64,000 nucleotides of DNA, taken from positions 1 through 64,000 of the forward strand of contig JACJYP010000004.1 in assembly GCA_020636045.1 (NCBI GenBank), in the 5' to 3' direction. Both the position numbers and the translations under genes were made by a program. Shown here piece by piece: positions 34,308 to 45,600 of this stretch (the first letter of the stretch is position 1; each line of letters opens with the position of its first letter). The DNA comes from Lewinellaceae bacterium. GTDB taxonomy: Bacteria; Bacteroidota; Bacteroidia; Chitinophagales; Saprospiraceae. Below the pieces are notes generated by a model. It worked only from the letters and a program-made list of their open reading frames with translations, ran no database searches and was not told where the DNA came from.

Positions 34308-35320
34308 AACAGCGTGCCGCTTTGCTTGGGCGGTACGGCGCCTATGTGTTTGTAGGCCTTTTCTGTCGAGATCCGGCCGCGTGTTGTGCGCTGGATATAG
34401 CCTTCCATGATCAGGAACGGCTCGTGCACTTCTTCGATCGTGCCGGCTTCTTCGCCCACCGCTGTAGCAATAGTGGAAAGGCCTACCGGACCGCCTTTGA
34501 ACTTATGGATGATCGTATTGAGGATGCGGATATCCATTTCGTCGAGGCCTGCTTCGTCGACATCCAGTGCGGCAAGGCCGAATCGCGCGATCTCGCGTTC
34601 TACGCGGCCGTCGCCTTTTATCTGGGCAAAGTCGCGGATACGCCGCAACAGAGCGTTGGCAATACGCGGCGTACCCCGGCTGCGACGCGCGATCTCGACA
34701 GCGCCTTCGCCGGTGATCGGTATGTCGAGAATGGAAGCAGAGCGGTACAGTATTTTTTCCAGGGTCGCCACATCGTAATAGTCGAGGTGGCAGTTGATGC
34801 CGAATCGCGCGCGCAAAGGAGAGGTCAGCAGGCCCATGCGCGTAGTGGCGCCGATAAGGGTAAACGGGTTTAGGGTGATCTGAATGCTACGCGCATTGGG
34901 CCCGGAATCGATCATGATATCGATCCGATAGTCTTCCATGGCAGAATACAAATACTCTTCTACTACCGTATTAAGGCGGTGAATTTCATCGATAAAAAGT
35001 ACGTCGCCGGGTTCGAGGTTGGTCAGCAGGCCCGCCAGATCGCCAGGTTTTTCCAGGACAGGGCCACTGCTCATTTTCAGGGAAGCCCCGAGTTCATTGG
35101 CGACAATGTGCGACAGCGTTGTTTTTCCCAAACCGGGCGGACCGTGCAACAATACATGATCAAGCGCTTCTCCGCGCTGCTTGGCCGCCTCAATGAACAC
35201 CTGCAGGTTGTCCACGATCTTGCGCTGGCCGCTAAATTCGTCGAGCAGCTTTGGCCGGAGGGCTTTCTCCACCAGTTTTTCTTCACTGGTGGCCGGTTCG
35301 TTTGCAAATTCTTTTGACAA
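34304..35320 (-). CDS. ruvB: Holliday junction branch migration DNA helicase RuvB
   Basis: 338 residues. Walker A is GPPGLGKTT at 60-68, Walker B is LFIDEIHRL at 108-116, sensor 1 lies in LIGATTRMGLL, and the C-terminal winged helix begins near DEMDIRILNTII. It drives branch migration with RuvA during recombinational repair. Full length. Its stop codon overlaps the stop of the convergent toroid gene by three bases. ruvA and ruvC are not in this window. Confidence 0.97.
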   Translation of the reverse strand: MSKEFANEPATSEEKLVEKALRPKLLDEFSGQRKIVDNLQVFIEAAKQRGEALDHVLLHGPPGLGKTTLSHIVANELGASLKMSSGPVLEKPGDLAGLLTNLEPGDVLFIDEIHRLNTVVEEYLYSAMEDYRIDIMIDSGPNARSIQITLNPFTLIGATTRMGLLTSPLRARFGINCHLDYYDVATLEKILYRSASILDIPITGEGAVEIARRSRGTPRIANALLRRIRDFAQIKGDGRVEREIARFGLAALDVDEAGLDEMDIRILNTIIHKFKGGPVGLSTIATAVGEEAGTIEEVHEPFLIMEGYIQRTTRGRISTEKAYKHIGAVPPKQSGTLF

Positions 35321-35487
35321 TGGATCGAGTTTTATAATTTGCTGCTTCTTTCAGGAGCGGCAAAAACCTGTACCTGAAAAACGTTCTTGGCTTTGCAAAA
35401 ATCAAATTTTTTGTTTTGAAAGCCAAATTCTTTTTTCAGTTCCGGAATTTTGACAACCCTAACCGCCCGTAACGAAACGTAAAACCT

Positions 35488-36195
35488 ATGCACGAATTTG
35501 TGCCGCCGCCCATTATCCAGCCGGATATCGTGTTGTGGGGGCTCCGGATCGCCGAGCCCGTCACTTCCATGACAGCCCTGCTCATTGCCGTGATATGCGG
35601 ATATGCCTGGCGAAGACTCGGGAAAACTTTGCCGGGCGGCGATATCTCGCTGCTGCTACGGGCGTTCTTCTTCCTGATGGCCCTTGCCACTTTGTTTGGA
35701 GGGATTATCGGTCACGCTTTTTTGTATAAGGTCACTTTTGTCTGGAAAGTACCCGGGTGGGTATTGAGCATGATCAGCATTGCTGCGCTGGAAAGAGCCG
35801 CCATTCTGCATGCAAAGCCGCTCATGCCGTCATTTTGGGGGCGGTTTTTCTCCGTTTTGAATATTGTAGAACTCGGCATTTTCCTCTACCTGGCCCTTTC
35901 CACCCTCAATTTTCACTTCGTTGAAATCCATGCAGGTTACGGACTGCTGATCGTTGTAAGCCTTTTTGAAGGCTACGTATACCGGAAAAGAAAAGATGCG
36001 GGCAGCAAACTGATCCTGCTGGCCATCCCGCTGGCGGCGCTGGCGGCGGCGCTGCATTTGGCCAAATTTTCTTTCAGCGTATGGTTCACCTACTTCGATA
36101 TCGGGCACATACTGATGTGCATTTGTGCCTGGATGATGATGCTGGGTGCGGAAAGAATGACCCGGTACGGCCAGAAAACGCATTCATTTACATAA
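35488..36195 (+). CDS. seven-helix membrane protein of unknown function (DUF6962-like)
   Basis: 235 residues with about seven hydrophobic helices, for example MTALLIAVICGYAW, LLLRAFFFLMALATLFGGIIGHAFLY, ILLAIPLAALAAALHLA and DIGHILMCICAWMMMLGA. His residues in GGIIGHAFL, ALHLAKF and DIGHIL are placed as possible cofactor or metal ligands in the membrane. I recall the family as uncharacterised (DUF6962), with limited certainty. Divergent from ruvB with about 170 bp between starts. Confidence 0.6.
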   Translation: MHEFVPPPIIQPDIVLWGLRIAEPVTSMTALLIAVICGYAWRRLGKTLPGGDISLLLRAFFFLMALATLFGGIIGHAFLYKVTFVWKVPGWVLSMISIAALERAAILHAKPLMPSFWGRFFSVLNIVELGIFLYLALSTLNFHFVEIHAGYGLLIVVSLFEGYVYRKRKDAGSKLILLAIPLAALAAALHLAKFSFSVWFTYFDIGHILMCICAWMMMLGAERMTRYGQKTHSFT

Positions 36196-36202
36196 TGGTA
36201 TC

Positions 36203-36850
36203 CTACAACTGCCGGTGTGTCACTCCCGGCTTGTGCGTTTCGCGCAGCAAGTTACAGATCGCATCAAACGTCCGGTCATCATGCTGAAAATCGGCATCGC
36301 CGAGTTGAAGGATCACGACCGGGGTCGTCATTTCTGTTTTCAGAAATTCAAGGTAGGCATTCTGTATGCCCTCGAGATAAGAGCCGCTGATATTCCGCTC
36401 GATGTTGCGCCCCCGTTTGTGGATATGCCGCAGCAGCGCTTCGACGGGGCGGTGCAAATACAGCAACAGATCGGGTTTGGGGAATGTGGCATTCAGAACG
36501 GAAAAAAGGCGCTGAAAAAGCCTGAATTCTTCTTCGTTGAGGTTGTTTTTTGCGAACAGCAGCGTTTTGACAAAAAAATAATCGGCGATCGTAAACTTGC
36601 TGAAAAGATCGGGTTGTGAAAAATGTTCGAGCAACTGTTTATGCCGCTCGGTCATAAAAAAGAGCTCCACCGGAAAAGCATAACGTTCGGGTTGCAGGTA
36701 AAAAAAGGGCAAAAAGGGGTTGTCGGTGAATTGCTCAAGGATGAGTTTGCAGCCATACCTGGACTCCAGGCGCCGGCAAAGGGTGGTTTTGCCGGCACCG
36801 ATGTTGCCCTCTATCGCAACGAACTGATATGGAATTCCGGGTTCAGGCAT
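36203..36850 (-). CDS. deoxynucleoside kinase (dNK family)
   Basis: Phosphorylates deoxynucleosides for salvage. 215 residues with the P-loop EGNIGAGKTTL at 14-24, the FFMTERHKQLL helix with the substrate-binding Glu/Arg pair, and the lid KRGRNIERNISGSYLEGIQNAY. It matches bacterial deoxyadenosine/deoxyguanosine kinases in length and order. Its start overlaps the end of folK by eight bases, so the two genes are translationally coupled. Confidence 0.9.
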   Translation of the reverse strand: MPEPGIPYQFVAIEGNIGAGKTTLCRRLESRYGCKLILEQFTDNPFLPFFYLQPERYAFPVELFFMTERHKQLLEHFSQPDLFSKFTIADYFFVKTLLFAKNNLNEEEFRLFQRLFSVLNATFPKPDLLLYLHRPVEALLRHIHKRGRNIERNISGSYLEGIQNAYLEFLKTEMTTPVVILQLGDADFQHDDRTFDAICNLLRETHKPGVTHRQL

Positions 36851-37352
36851 CCAGCATCACAACTTCAGTCTGGTCATCGCAACCAACATACAATTCATCG
36901 ACCGGTTTTTTCAGAACGGGGTGTTCCAGATCAGGGGCAATCTCCATCAGAGGGACGAGTACGAAAGCGCGCTTGTGCATCTCGGGGTGCGGAATCTCGA
37001 GTCCTTTATCGCGAATCACGCGCTTCCCATACAAAAGAATGTCGATGTCGAGTACCCGCGGACCCCATTTCTCAACACGTTCGCGTCCCAGTTCGCGCTC
37101 GATGCGGCTGATCTTGTCGAGCAGTTCCCTCGGATCAAGTATCGTGTTGATCATGATCACCTGATTGAGGAACAGGTCCTGCTCTCGATTGCCCCAGGGT
37201 TCTGTTTCGTAAACGTGGCTTTTACGCGCCACTTTTCCGATGTTCTTCGAGATCAGTTGAATGGCTTTTTCGAGGTTGACCGCCCGGTTGCCGACATTGC
37301 TTCCGAGTCCCAGGTAAACGTTGATGTATTTTTTATCCAAACTAGATGGCAT
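36843..37352 (-). CDS. folK: 2-amino-4-hydroxy-6-hydroxymethyldihydropteridine pyrophosphokinase
   Basis: Transfers pyrophosphate from ATP to 6-hydroxymethyl-dihydropterin in folate synthesis. 169 residues from the ATG at 37352. It shows VYLGLGSNVGNR near the N-terminus, SHVYETEPWGN and DLFLNQVIM, then the family signature RWGPRVLDIDILLYG in the form KWGPRVLDIDILLYG, and HPEMHKRAFVLVPL. An 11-codon upstream extension is open but not needed. The next folate enzyme, folP, is 16 kb away at 52974. Confidence 0.95.
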   Translation of the reverse strand: MPSSLDKKYINVYLGLGSNVGNRAVNLEKAIQLISKNIGKVARKSHVYETEPWGNREQDLFLNQVIMINTILDPRELLDKISRIERELGRERVEKWGPRVLDIDILLYGKRVIRDKGLEIPHPEMHKRAFVLVPLMEIAPDLEHPVLKKPVDELYVGCDDQTEVVMLDA

Positions 37353-37556
37353 GATCCGTTGCTTTTCGGTCGCAAAGATGCACAAGGAGGTCCAGAATAT
37401 TTCCCGGAAGTGTCAGAAAGTGTAAAGTACATATAGAATGAGCCTTACTGACGATTTATAGTCAACGGCAATCCTGCCGGTGAGAATAAATATTGGAAAA
37501 CCATACCTTCGGGCCATATTTCAAATGATCCAATTCTGCATAAAAACTTTAAAAAC

Positions 37557-38063
37557 ATGAGAAATCCGATTTTCATTTTTGCCGCCTTTTTATTGTTCGG
37601 TTTATCTGCCTGCAATAGCGTTGACAAGGAACTGGTGAGCAAAATGCAAAAAGACGTGGATGAGATGAGCGGTTTGTCCGCAGCATTTGAGGAAATGCAA
37701 CAAAGCACTTCTAACCTGGCCGAACGCGTCAGCAACACGCCGGAAGAAATGAAGATAGACGATGCGACCAGTTTTAAGGATTTGAACGAAATGCTGGCTG
37801 CAATGGCTCAAAAGCAACAGGCAACAATAGCGGAATACAACGATCTGATGCAAAAACTGAAAAACCTCGTCGCAGAATACAGTGCCGGGAAGGTGAAAAC
37901 CGAAGATGCCCAAAAGGAGTATGAAAACCTGCACAACGGATTGCAGGGTATTGCGGACCTTTCTCAGCGCATCAGGGAACGTAGCGATCAGATGGAGACC
38001 AATTTTGCAAAAATGACAGCCACCTGGAAAGCCAAAACGGAAGGCAGCACGCCCGCCGAATAA
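37557..38063 (+). CDS. helical lipoprotein of unknown function
   Basis: 168 residues. The signal peptide ends in the lipobox LSAC (Cys19), so it is probably an outer- or inner-membrane lipoprotein. The mature part is almost entirely helical with heptad-like spacing (LVSKMQKDVDEMSGLSAAFEEMQQSTSNL, and later YENLHNGLQGIADLSQRIRERSDQM), suggesting a coiled coil. No family is recognised. It is flanked by convergent or divergent genes and probably transcribed alone. Confidence 0.75.
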   Translation: MRNPIFIFAAFLLFGLSACNSVDKELVSKMQKDVDEMSGLSAAFEEMQQSTSNLAERVSNTPEEMKIDDATSFKDLNEMLAAMAQKQQATIAEYNDLMQKLKNLVAEYSAGKVKTEDAQKEYENLHNGLQGIADLSQRIRERSDQMETNFAKMTATWKAKTEGSTPAE

Positions 38064-38081
38064 ACTTCGCCCCCTGCTACC

Positions 38082-38981
38082 CTACCCGGGTTTACTTGCA
38101 GGTATAGTATGTTCAGATAAGTGGTGCATCCATTCGCGAATGGTGCGTGCCGTATCGAGATCATCCGTTGCAAAGCGCATCGTGCCGAGGTGCGATGCCC
38201 TTTGCAAGGTGTGAAGGGTCTTGGGACCTTTGTATTTATGGTAAAAGGATGTTGCACAGGCAAATGGAACGATCGCGTCACGCTTGCTATGCACGATCAT
38301 AGCGGATATCTGGCTATCCTGTGCGAGCAATCTGGCAGGATTGGCTTTTTCGAATGCCGGACTTCCTCTTTTGCCGCCGGCATAACTACGCACTGCCAGA
38401 AAATCTGGCATCTCGGTGATATCCAGTGGCCCGGCTATTGAAAGCAGTCCTGAAAAAATCGATTGATCCAGCCCCAGGCTTGACAACGCTTCCCGATCGA
38501 GTACCAGATGGGCCGCCAGGGTCGCGCCTGCCGATATACCGCCGGCCATAATCCTGCATTCTGTGAAGCCGTTGTCTTTCAATAAATGCACAATTTGCAG
38601 GATGGTCAGGTTGAGGTCTTCACGCATTTGCGGGTAGGCTGCCCACGGTGAGAGCCGGTATGCGGGCATAAAAACAGGAAAACCTTCGTCGAGAAAAAAA
38701 CGGGCCACTGTGGGAAACAGACCAGGCCAACCCAGTCGCCAGCCACCGCCGTGGTATATGACGACAGCCATCGGCTTGGCACGTTCGGGCGGAGGAAGCC
38801 ACATCAACTGGTATTGCCGCCAGGCATTTCCAAAGCGATGTACCGCGGGCCGCGGCGGCGGCGCGGGTGACCGGAGGTGATGCAGCATCTGAAACGGGAT
38901 CTCGATCAACTGCCCTGCCAGTCGGATGGAATATGGGCGTTTTCCCGGCATTTCAGGATAAAAATAGTCATCCCTGTTCAT
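38082..38981 (-). CDS. alpha/beta hydrolase (HSL/BD-FAE-like esterase)
   Basis: 299 residues from the ATG at 38981; the open frame continues upstream but without homology-like sequence. It has the oxyanion motif VVIYHGGGWRLGWPG and the nucleophile elbow MAGGISAGATLAAHLV. An acidic residue lies in VHSKRDAIVPF and the His is probably in RASHLGTMRF. This is the hormone-sensitive-lipase type of small esterase or lipase. No signal peptide. The substrate is unknown. Convergent with the lipoprotein gene. Confidence 0.82.
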   Translation of the reverse strand: MNRDDYFYPEMPGKRPYSIRLAGQLIEIPFQMLHHLRSPAPPPRPAVHRFGNAWRQYQLMWLPPPERAKPMAVVIYHGGGWRLGWPGLFPTVARFFLDEGFPVFMPAYRLSPWAAYPQMREDLNLTILQIVHLLKDNGFTECRIMAGGISAGATLAAHLVLDREALSSLGLDQSIFSGLLSIAGPLDITEMPDFLAVRSYAGGKRGSPAFEKANPARLLAQDSQISAMIVHSKRDAIVPFACATSFYHKYKGPKTLHTLQRASHLGTMRFATDDLDTARTIREWMHHLSEHTIPASKPG

Positions 38982-39155
38982 CCTGGCAAGTCCTGCCTGC
39001 CCAAACCGGCATTTTGCAACTTCTCCCGGCCCACGTTTACGGCGTAGCGACGGGGATTTCGCCGAAAACGGACGATTCCGTGCAAGCAGCGAATTTGATG
39101 GCAACCGTGTCCGGTATTTTGCTTTTTTTTGCCTTGCAAACAAATACCGATCACT

Positions 39156-39572
39156 ATGACGAGAGCCCTCCTGCTGCTCCTTTTCCAACCGATTTTCCTG
39201 CTAAATGCCCAGCAATCATCGTCCCTGTCTGCACCCACGATCGACACACGATTGTATGAAGTGTTCGACAGCAGTTATCTCCATACACTTCGACAGGACA
39301 ACCCGACCTTGCTGCTCCGCTGGAACTACTACCTGGACCACGCATTTTCGATCTGTGATTTTCCCGCCGAAAAAGGCGACATTGCACAACTTCCGTCCGT
39401 AGAGATCGACGATCTTTCCCGTATGAACATTCTGATGATCGAGCGCAAACAGGCCATCGGACGTCACTGGGAAAAATCTGTGTTCTACCGGATCAACCAT
39501 TCAGATAAGGTGCTGATGTACTACCCGGGCAAAGATTTTAACCGGGCATTCAGGCGATGGTTGAAATCATAG
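39156..39572 (+). CDS. small secreted protein preceding the adhesin gene
   Basis: 138 residues from the ATG at 39156, with a signal peptide (MTRALLLLLFQPIFLLNAQ). The mature part includes DTRLYEVFDSSYLHTLRQDNPTLLLRWNYYLDHAF and ends in NHSDKVLMYYPGKDFNRAFRRWLK. I recall similar small genes placed next to SprB-like adhesins in Bacteroidota, but cannot name a family. It ends 48 bp before the giant adhesin gene on the same strand, so it probably shares its transcript. Confidence 0.7.
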   Translation: MTRALLLLLFQPIFLLNAQQSSSLSAPTIDTRLYEVFDSSYLHTLRQDNPTLLLRWNYYLDHAFSICDFPAEKGDIAQLPSVEIDDLSRMNILMIERKQAIGRHWEKSVFYRINHSDKVLMYYPGKDFNRAFRRWLKS

Positions 39573-39620
39573 CGTCACGCTCGTTATTTATTAATCCTAG
39601 TCCAAACAATCCTGTGCACA

Positions 39621-42600
39621 ATGACTAAAGCGATCTCGCTCATTACCATATCCCTTGCCGTTTTTTCCGGAAATATCCTTGGCCAGACGTACGTGATGGA
39701 CGGCACCCCTATCAACGACTGCAGCGGCACCTTTTACGACAGTGGCGGTAGTAATGGCAATTATGGTGACAACCAAAGCCTGACGACCACCATCTGCTCG
39801 GACGGGAGTGCCGGCACCCATATTCAATTGAATTTTTCCGGAACGGACCTTGCTCCCGGTGACGAATTGTGCTTTTACGACGGCCCCGACGCTATGGCGC
39901 CGCTGCTCTCCTGCTCGGGCGACTATCCGGCCGGGTCGCCGTTCGTAGTGCAGGCCACTGCCGCCAACCCCGGGGGCTGCCTGACTGTAACGTTCAATTC
40001 CGATGCTCTTGACAACGCCGGCGGCTGGGCCGCGGTCATTTCCTGTGTTCCTTCCTGCCAGACGGTGCTGGCCGATCTGGTTTCTACCAATCCCGCCAGC
40101 GTGCCTTTGGATACCGGCTGGATCGACATTTGCCCCGGTGAGAGAATATTTTTTAACGGCGCAGGTATTTATCCGCAAAACGGCCTGTCGTACCAGCAAT
40201 CCGACCTGACTACTATATTCGAATGGAATTTTGGCGACGGGGGCATTTCTTACGGCCCGGGCACCTCGCATGCCTATCAGGAGCCCGGCGGTTATATCGT
40301 ACAACTTTTTCTGACGGACGACCAGGGCTGCAGGAGCACCAATTACATCAACCAACGGGTGCGCGTGGCGCCGAGGCCCTCCTTTCAACTCACCGGCGCC
40401 GTGCCTGCCGCCATCTGTGCCGGCGACACTATTCATCTCAATGCAGCCGTTAACGCCACTTCCAACGGTCAAACCCTGGCGGTTGCACCTGTGACCGCCT
40501 CGTTTTCAGTAGAAGGAAGCCGTTCCGACTCGCTCGCACTGCCCGACGGAACCGGCATTCCTTACGAAACCAGCATCTTTTTTACGGATTTTTCTCCCGG
40601 TCAGGTCCTCACGGATCCAAACGATCTCGAAAGCATCTGCGTGAACATGGAACACTCCTGGATGCGCGACATGGAGATCAGCATTACCTGCCCGAATGGG
40701 CAAAGCATCATCCTGCACAATTTCGGCGGACAAACGGGATCGGAAATATTGCTCGGCATTCCAAACGACAATGACCTTTTCAACCCGATACCGGGGGTCG
40801 GGTACGACTACTGCTGGACGCCCAATGCCCCCAACCCTACCTGGCTTCAATATGCCAACACCAACCTCCCCGTCGGCGGCACGCTGCCGGCAGGCGATTA
40901 CAGCCCATACCAGCCTTTTTCAGGGTTGGTCGGGTGCCCGCTGAATGGCGAATGGACGATCACGGTCACTGATCTTTGGCCCATCGACAACGGATATATT
41001 TTTTCCTGGGGCATCAAATTCAAAGATGCCTTGTATCCGAATATCGAAACGTTTACCCCGGCAATCGATTCCTGGAACTGGAACAGCCATCCCACCATAT
41101 TTTATGCAACACCCGACTCGATTTCGGCCACCCCGCAAAACGGAGGCACCGCCGGATATGTCTTCACGGTAAACGATGCTTTTGGTTGCAGTTGGGATAC
41201 CCTGATCAGCATTCCGGTTTATCCGTTTACACATCCGGCCTGTCATACCTGCCAGGAGAACTATGCTTTACTACAGGATACCACAATATGCGAAAGCGAA
41301 CCGGTATCGCTGAATGCGGAATCGTTTGGCCAGGACACCTTCGAAGTGCGCTTCGAAGCCTTCCCTGACTATGCGATCGGCAACTCGAACCACCCGCACA
41401 ACAACCCCTACGCCTCCCCCATTGCAGTCAACAGCATGGGGTATAATCTGCTCACGAATCCTGCGGCCCAGATCACTTCGATATGTATGGATATCGAGAC
41501 TGATTTCGACGCTGACCTGAATATTTTCCTGCGCTCTCCGGACGGCAAGTTGCTGGAACTTTCCACGGGCAACGGCGCAGCGGGAGACAACTACAAAATC
41601 ACCTGTTTTTCGCCCACCGCCACCATACCGATCGTCGGTAACGCAGCGCCATTCAACGGCACCTATATGCCGGAGGGAAACTGGGCCAGTCTGAACAATG
41701 CGGTGGTGAACGGTAACTGGTCCCTGCTGGTATCGGACGGTTTCGGGATCAGCCAGTTCGGCAAAGTCAAATGGTGGAGCATCGGGTTTAACTATTTTAA
41801 CAGCGTAAACTACAGTTGGACAAACGCTGCATCACTCTCCTGCGGCAATTGCCCCGATCCTGTGGCAAGCCCTGCATCCAGCACCACATACGTAGTCACA
41901 ACAACCGATAAATTCAACTGCGTTCATCACGACACAGCGACGATAACAGTCACTAACCTTTTTCCCGCCCCGGCCAACCTGAATGCTTCTGCGATCGGCG
42001 CTTCATCCATTACCTGGACCTGGGATGCGGTAGCGGGAGCCAGTGGCTACGAAGTAAGCATCAATGGCGGCGTCTGGCAGCCGGCCAACGGTTCGCTTGC
42101 ACATACAGTTGCCGGCTTGATCTCCGGCGACACGGTCAATATCGAGGTGCGCGCCATCGGCGGGAGTGTGACCTGCCTGCCGGAAGCATCTTCCGACACC
42201 CAGATATTTGTTGTGTGTACCCTTGACGCCTCGCTCGGCGGCACCATGCCTACGCTTTGCGCAGGCACCCCGACCGGTTCGGCCACCATTTCCGTAACCG
42301 GGGCGGTTTTGCCTGTCGAATACATTCTCAATGGCAGCGGTCCCGTTTATCCGAATGGCAATTTGAATAACATCCTTCCTGCCGGCGACCAATATGTGGT
42401 CGTGCGCGATGCAGATGGCTGCAAGGACACCGTCTATTTCACCATCACCGAACCCGCAGCGCTGGATTTGACGGCAAGTGCCACCGACGCTTTGTGCAAC
42501 GGCGATCCGGATGGCACCGTAACGGCATCGGCAAGTGGCGGGACCGGCAACATTAATTACGCCTGGCAGGGATGCGCAGGAGGAGCGATGTATAACATGG

Positions 42601-45600
42601 CAGTTGTAGGCGGATTATACGCCGGTTGTTATGCCATAACTGCAACCGATGCGAACGGCTGTTCGGCCACCGACAGCGTTACCATTGGCGAGCCTCCGGT
42701 GTACGGCTTTACCTCCGTACAGGATTCCGTCAGTTGCAACGGCGGGATGGATGGCAGCGCAACGATCCTCGTTACCGGCGGATCGCCTCCCTATACGTAT
42801 GTATGGAGCGGTATCGGCGGCAATACGCCTACCATCACAGGACTGGCGGCGGGATTTTATTTTGTAAATGTGATCGATTCGAATGCCTGTGAAGCCGCCA
42901 CTTTTGTCCAGGTATTCGAGCCGCCCCCGCTGGTGTTCGACAGCATTACGTTTAAAGCAGTGTCCTGTTTTGGCGGAAACAATGGCACGGCGACCGTTTT
43001 TGTGCACGGTGGCATGCCCCCCTATACATACCTCTGGAACAACACTCAGACCACACAAAAGGCCCTGAACCTGATCGTCGGCAATTACTCCGTGGTCGTA
43101 ACGGATGCAGGCGGGTGTTCGGTATCCGCTTCCGTGGTCGTCACTTCCCCCGGCGAACTGATGATCGGGTTTGGCAATGTTGTCGATGAAAAATGCGCCG
43201 GAGACTGCCAGGGGCAAGCCACGGCACAAGTCACGGGAGGCGTAATGCCGTACAGTTATCTGTGGAGCACCCCCTTGCCGAATACACAACCCGGCATTAC
43301 AGGTTTATGCCCGGGTTCATATATGGTCACCGTAGAGGATGCCAATGGCTGCACGGAAGACGAAAAAGTTACGATCAATGCGGCTGTTCCGATCGACATA
43401 CACCTGCAGGCCGTCCCGCCTGCCTGTACAGGCGACAATAACGGCTCGCTGGAAGCGGTTGTGACAGGGGGCGAATCGCCCTATCAAATCCAGTGGGGCG
43501 CAGGCGGCACGGGAGCGATTTTGCCCAATATTCCCTGTGGGAACTATTATATGACGTTGACCGATAATGCCGGATGCGTCAAATCTGACTCCGCATTCCT
43601 GCCATGCCCCGAACCGGTAGAGATATTGAGTATTAAGGCAGAAAAAACCAGTTGCTTCGGGACGCCCGATGGCCAGATTACGGTAGAGGCACAAGGCGGC
43701 ACCGGTCAACTTTCCTATCTTTGGAACGATCCGAACGCGCAGATCGATTCGGTGGCGACGAACCTGCCAGTAGGTGTTTACACTGTGACCGTTTCGGATG
43801 GAAACGGTTGTTCGGCCACGGCTTCGGCCGGCATCACCGAGCCTTCTGCACTGACCGTTACCCTTAGCCATACCGATGTCAGTTGTTTTAATGGCAGCGA
43901 CGGAACCGTTACGGCCAATACATTTGGCGGCACGGGACCTTTTACCTACACATGGAACACTCCCCAGAGCGATCAGAAGATCACTGATCTTCCCGCAGGC
44001 ACCTATTTTGTGACCGTCATGGACGCAAATGGATGTACCACTACCGCGAATACCAATATCACAGAACCGGCAACCGCCGTAGAAGTGATGGTCACGCAAA
44101 CAGTTTTTGCCTGTTTCGGAGAAAACAACGGAGCGGCCACCGCCATTGCTATGGGCGGCAACGGATCTCCTTTCAATTATCAATGGAGCAACAACCAGAT
44201 CGGCCCCAATGCCACCGGCCTGGCCGCAGGAACGATCACCGTGACGGCGACTGACAGCAAGGGATGTAGTGCCGTCGCCGGTATTGAAACCCAGCAACTG
44301 GCAGAGATCGATGCCAATATTGCCTTCGTACCGCCTTCCTGTCATGGTTACAATGACGGTCAGGCAGCAGTAAATCTTGTTACCGGCGGCATAGGAATGG
44401 GGGACACGACAAAATATAATTACGAATGGAGCGTGCCCAATTCCCCGAATTCCATATATGTCGGCAATTTACCGGGCGGCCAGGCATATACCCTGACAAT
44501 TACCGATCTTCAGGGCTGTAGCGGCACTTTTTCATTCTTTATCACGCAACCGCCCCCGATCGTCGCACAGATCGCAACGCAAAACGTATCGTGTAATGGC
44601 CTCTCCGACGGCTCGCTGCAAGTGACGGGTATTCAGGGGGCCAGTCTGCCGGCCACCTACACCTGGAGCAACAGCACTACCGGTCCCGGCATCAGCAACC
44701 TCGCTGCCGGCAATTACATTCTGACCATTCATGCGGCCGACGGCTGTATCGAACAGGACACTTTGACGGTCACAGAACCCGCCCCCCTGGCAGTATCTTT
44801 TGAGATCATGCCATTGTTGTGCAGCGGGGATAACAATGCATCGGTGGAAGCAATGATATCAGGAGGCACACCAGGGTACAGCGTCAATTGGAACAACGGT
44901 GGTACGGGTACGCAGATCGGAAATCTGGGTCCCGGCATTTATACGGCAAATGTGACGGACATGAACGGCTGCGTGTTGACAGATTCCACGGCAGTGGAAA
45001 GGCCAGATTCCATGACCATTCAGGTAGAAAAAACCGATCCGGGTTGCTTTGGCGCTTCAAACGGCCAGATCAGGCTGTATGTCAGTGGTGGCCAGATGCC
45101 TTACCGTTACAGCATCGACGGCGTTAATTTTGGTGGCAGCAGTTCTTTCATCGGGCTTAAGGCGGGCGTTTACACCATTTTGATCAGGGATAACAATTCC
45201 TGTATCACGGCGTACACCGACTCGCTCCTGCAACCACCGGCAGTAATGGTCGCTCTGGGTCCCGACACTACGATCGTGCTGGGCGACAGCGTGCTGGTAA
45301 TCCCGGACGTTTCTGATGCATTCGGCATGGTAAAATACAAGTGGAGAAGTGTGCTGGTGGAGGACCTTATGTGCCTCGATACGCCGGAATGCAGCATGAT
45401 CTGGGCAAAACCTTATCAGACAAATACCTATATCGTCACCGTCACGGATGAAAACGGCTGCAAAGGCAGCGACGATATCGTAGTGAATGTGATAAAGCCG
45501 CGCGGGGCTTATGTGCCAACAGGGTTTTCGCCAAACGGAGACCTGACAAACGATCTGCTGGTGGTATATGGCAAAAGCCTTCAGATCAGGCGCGTGGTAT

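Noticed and set aside
39597..40472. 291-codon minus-strand ORF, and similar ones at 42615-43289 and 43317-44345, inside the adhesin
   Set aside because: Antisense shadows of the repetitive adhesin; low-complexity products without domains.
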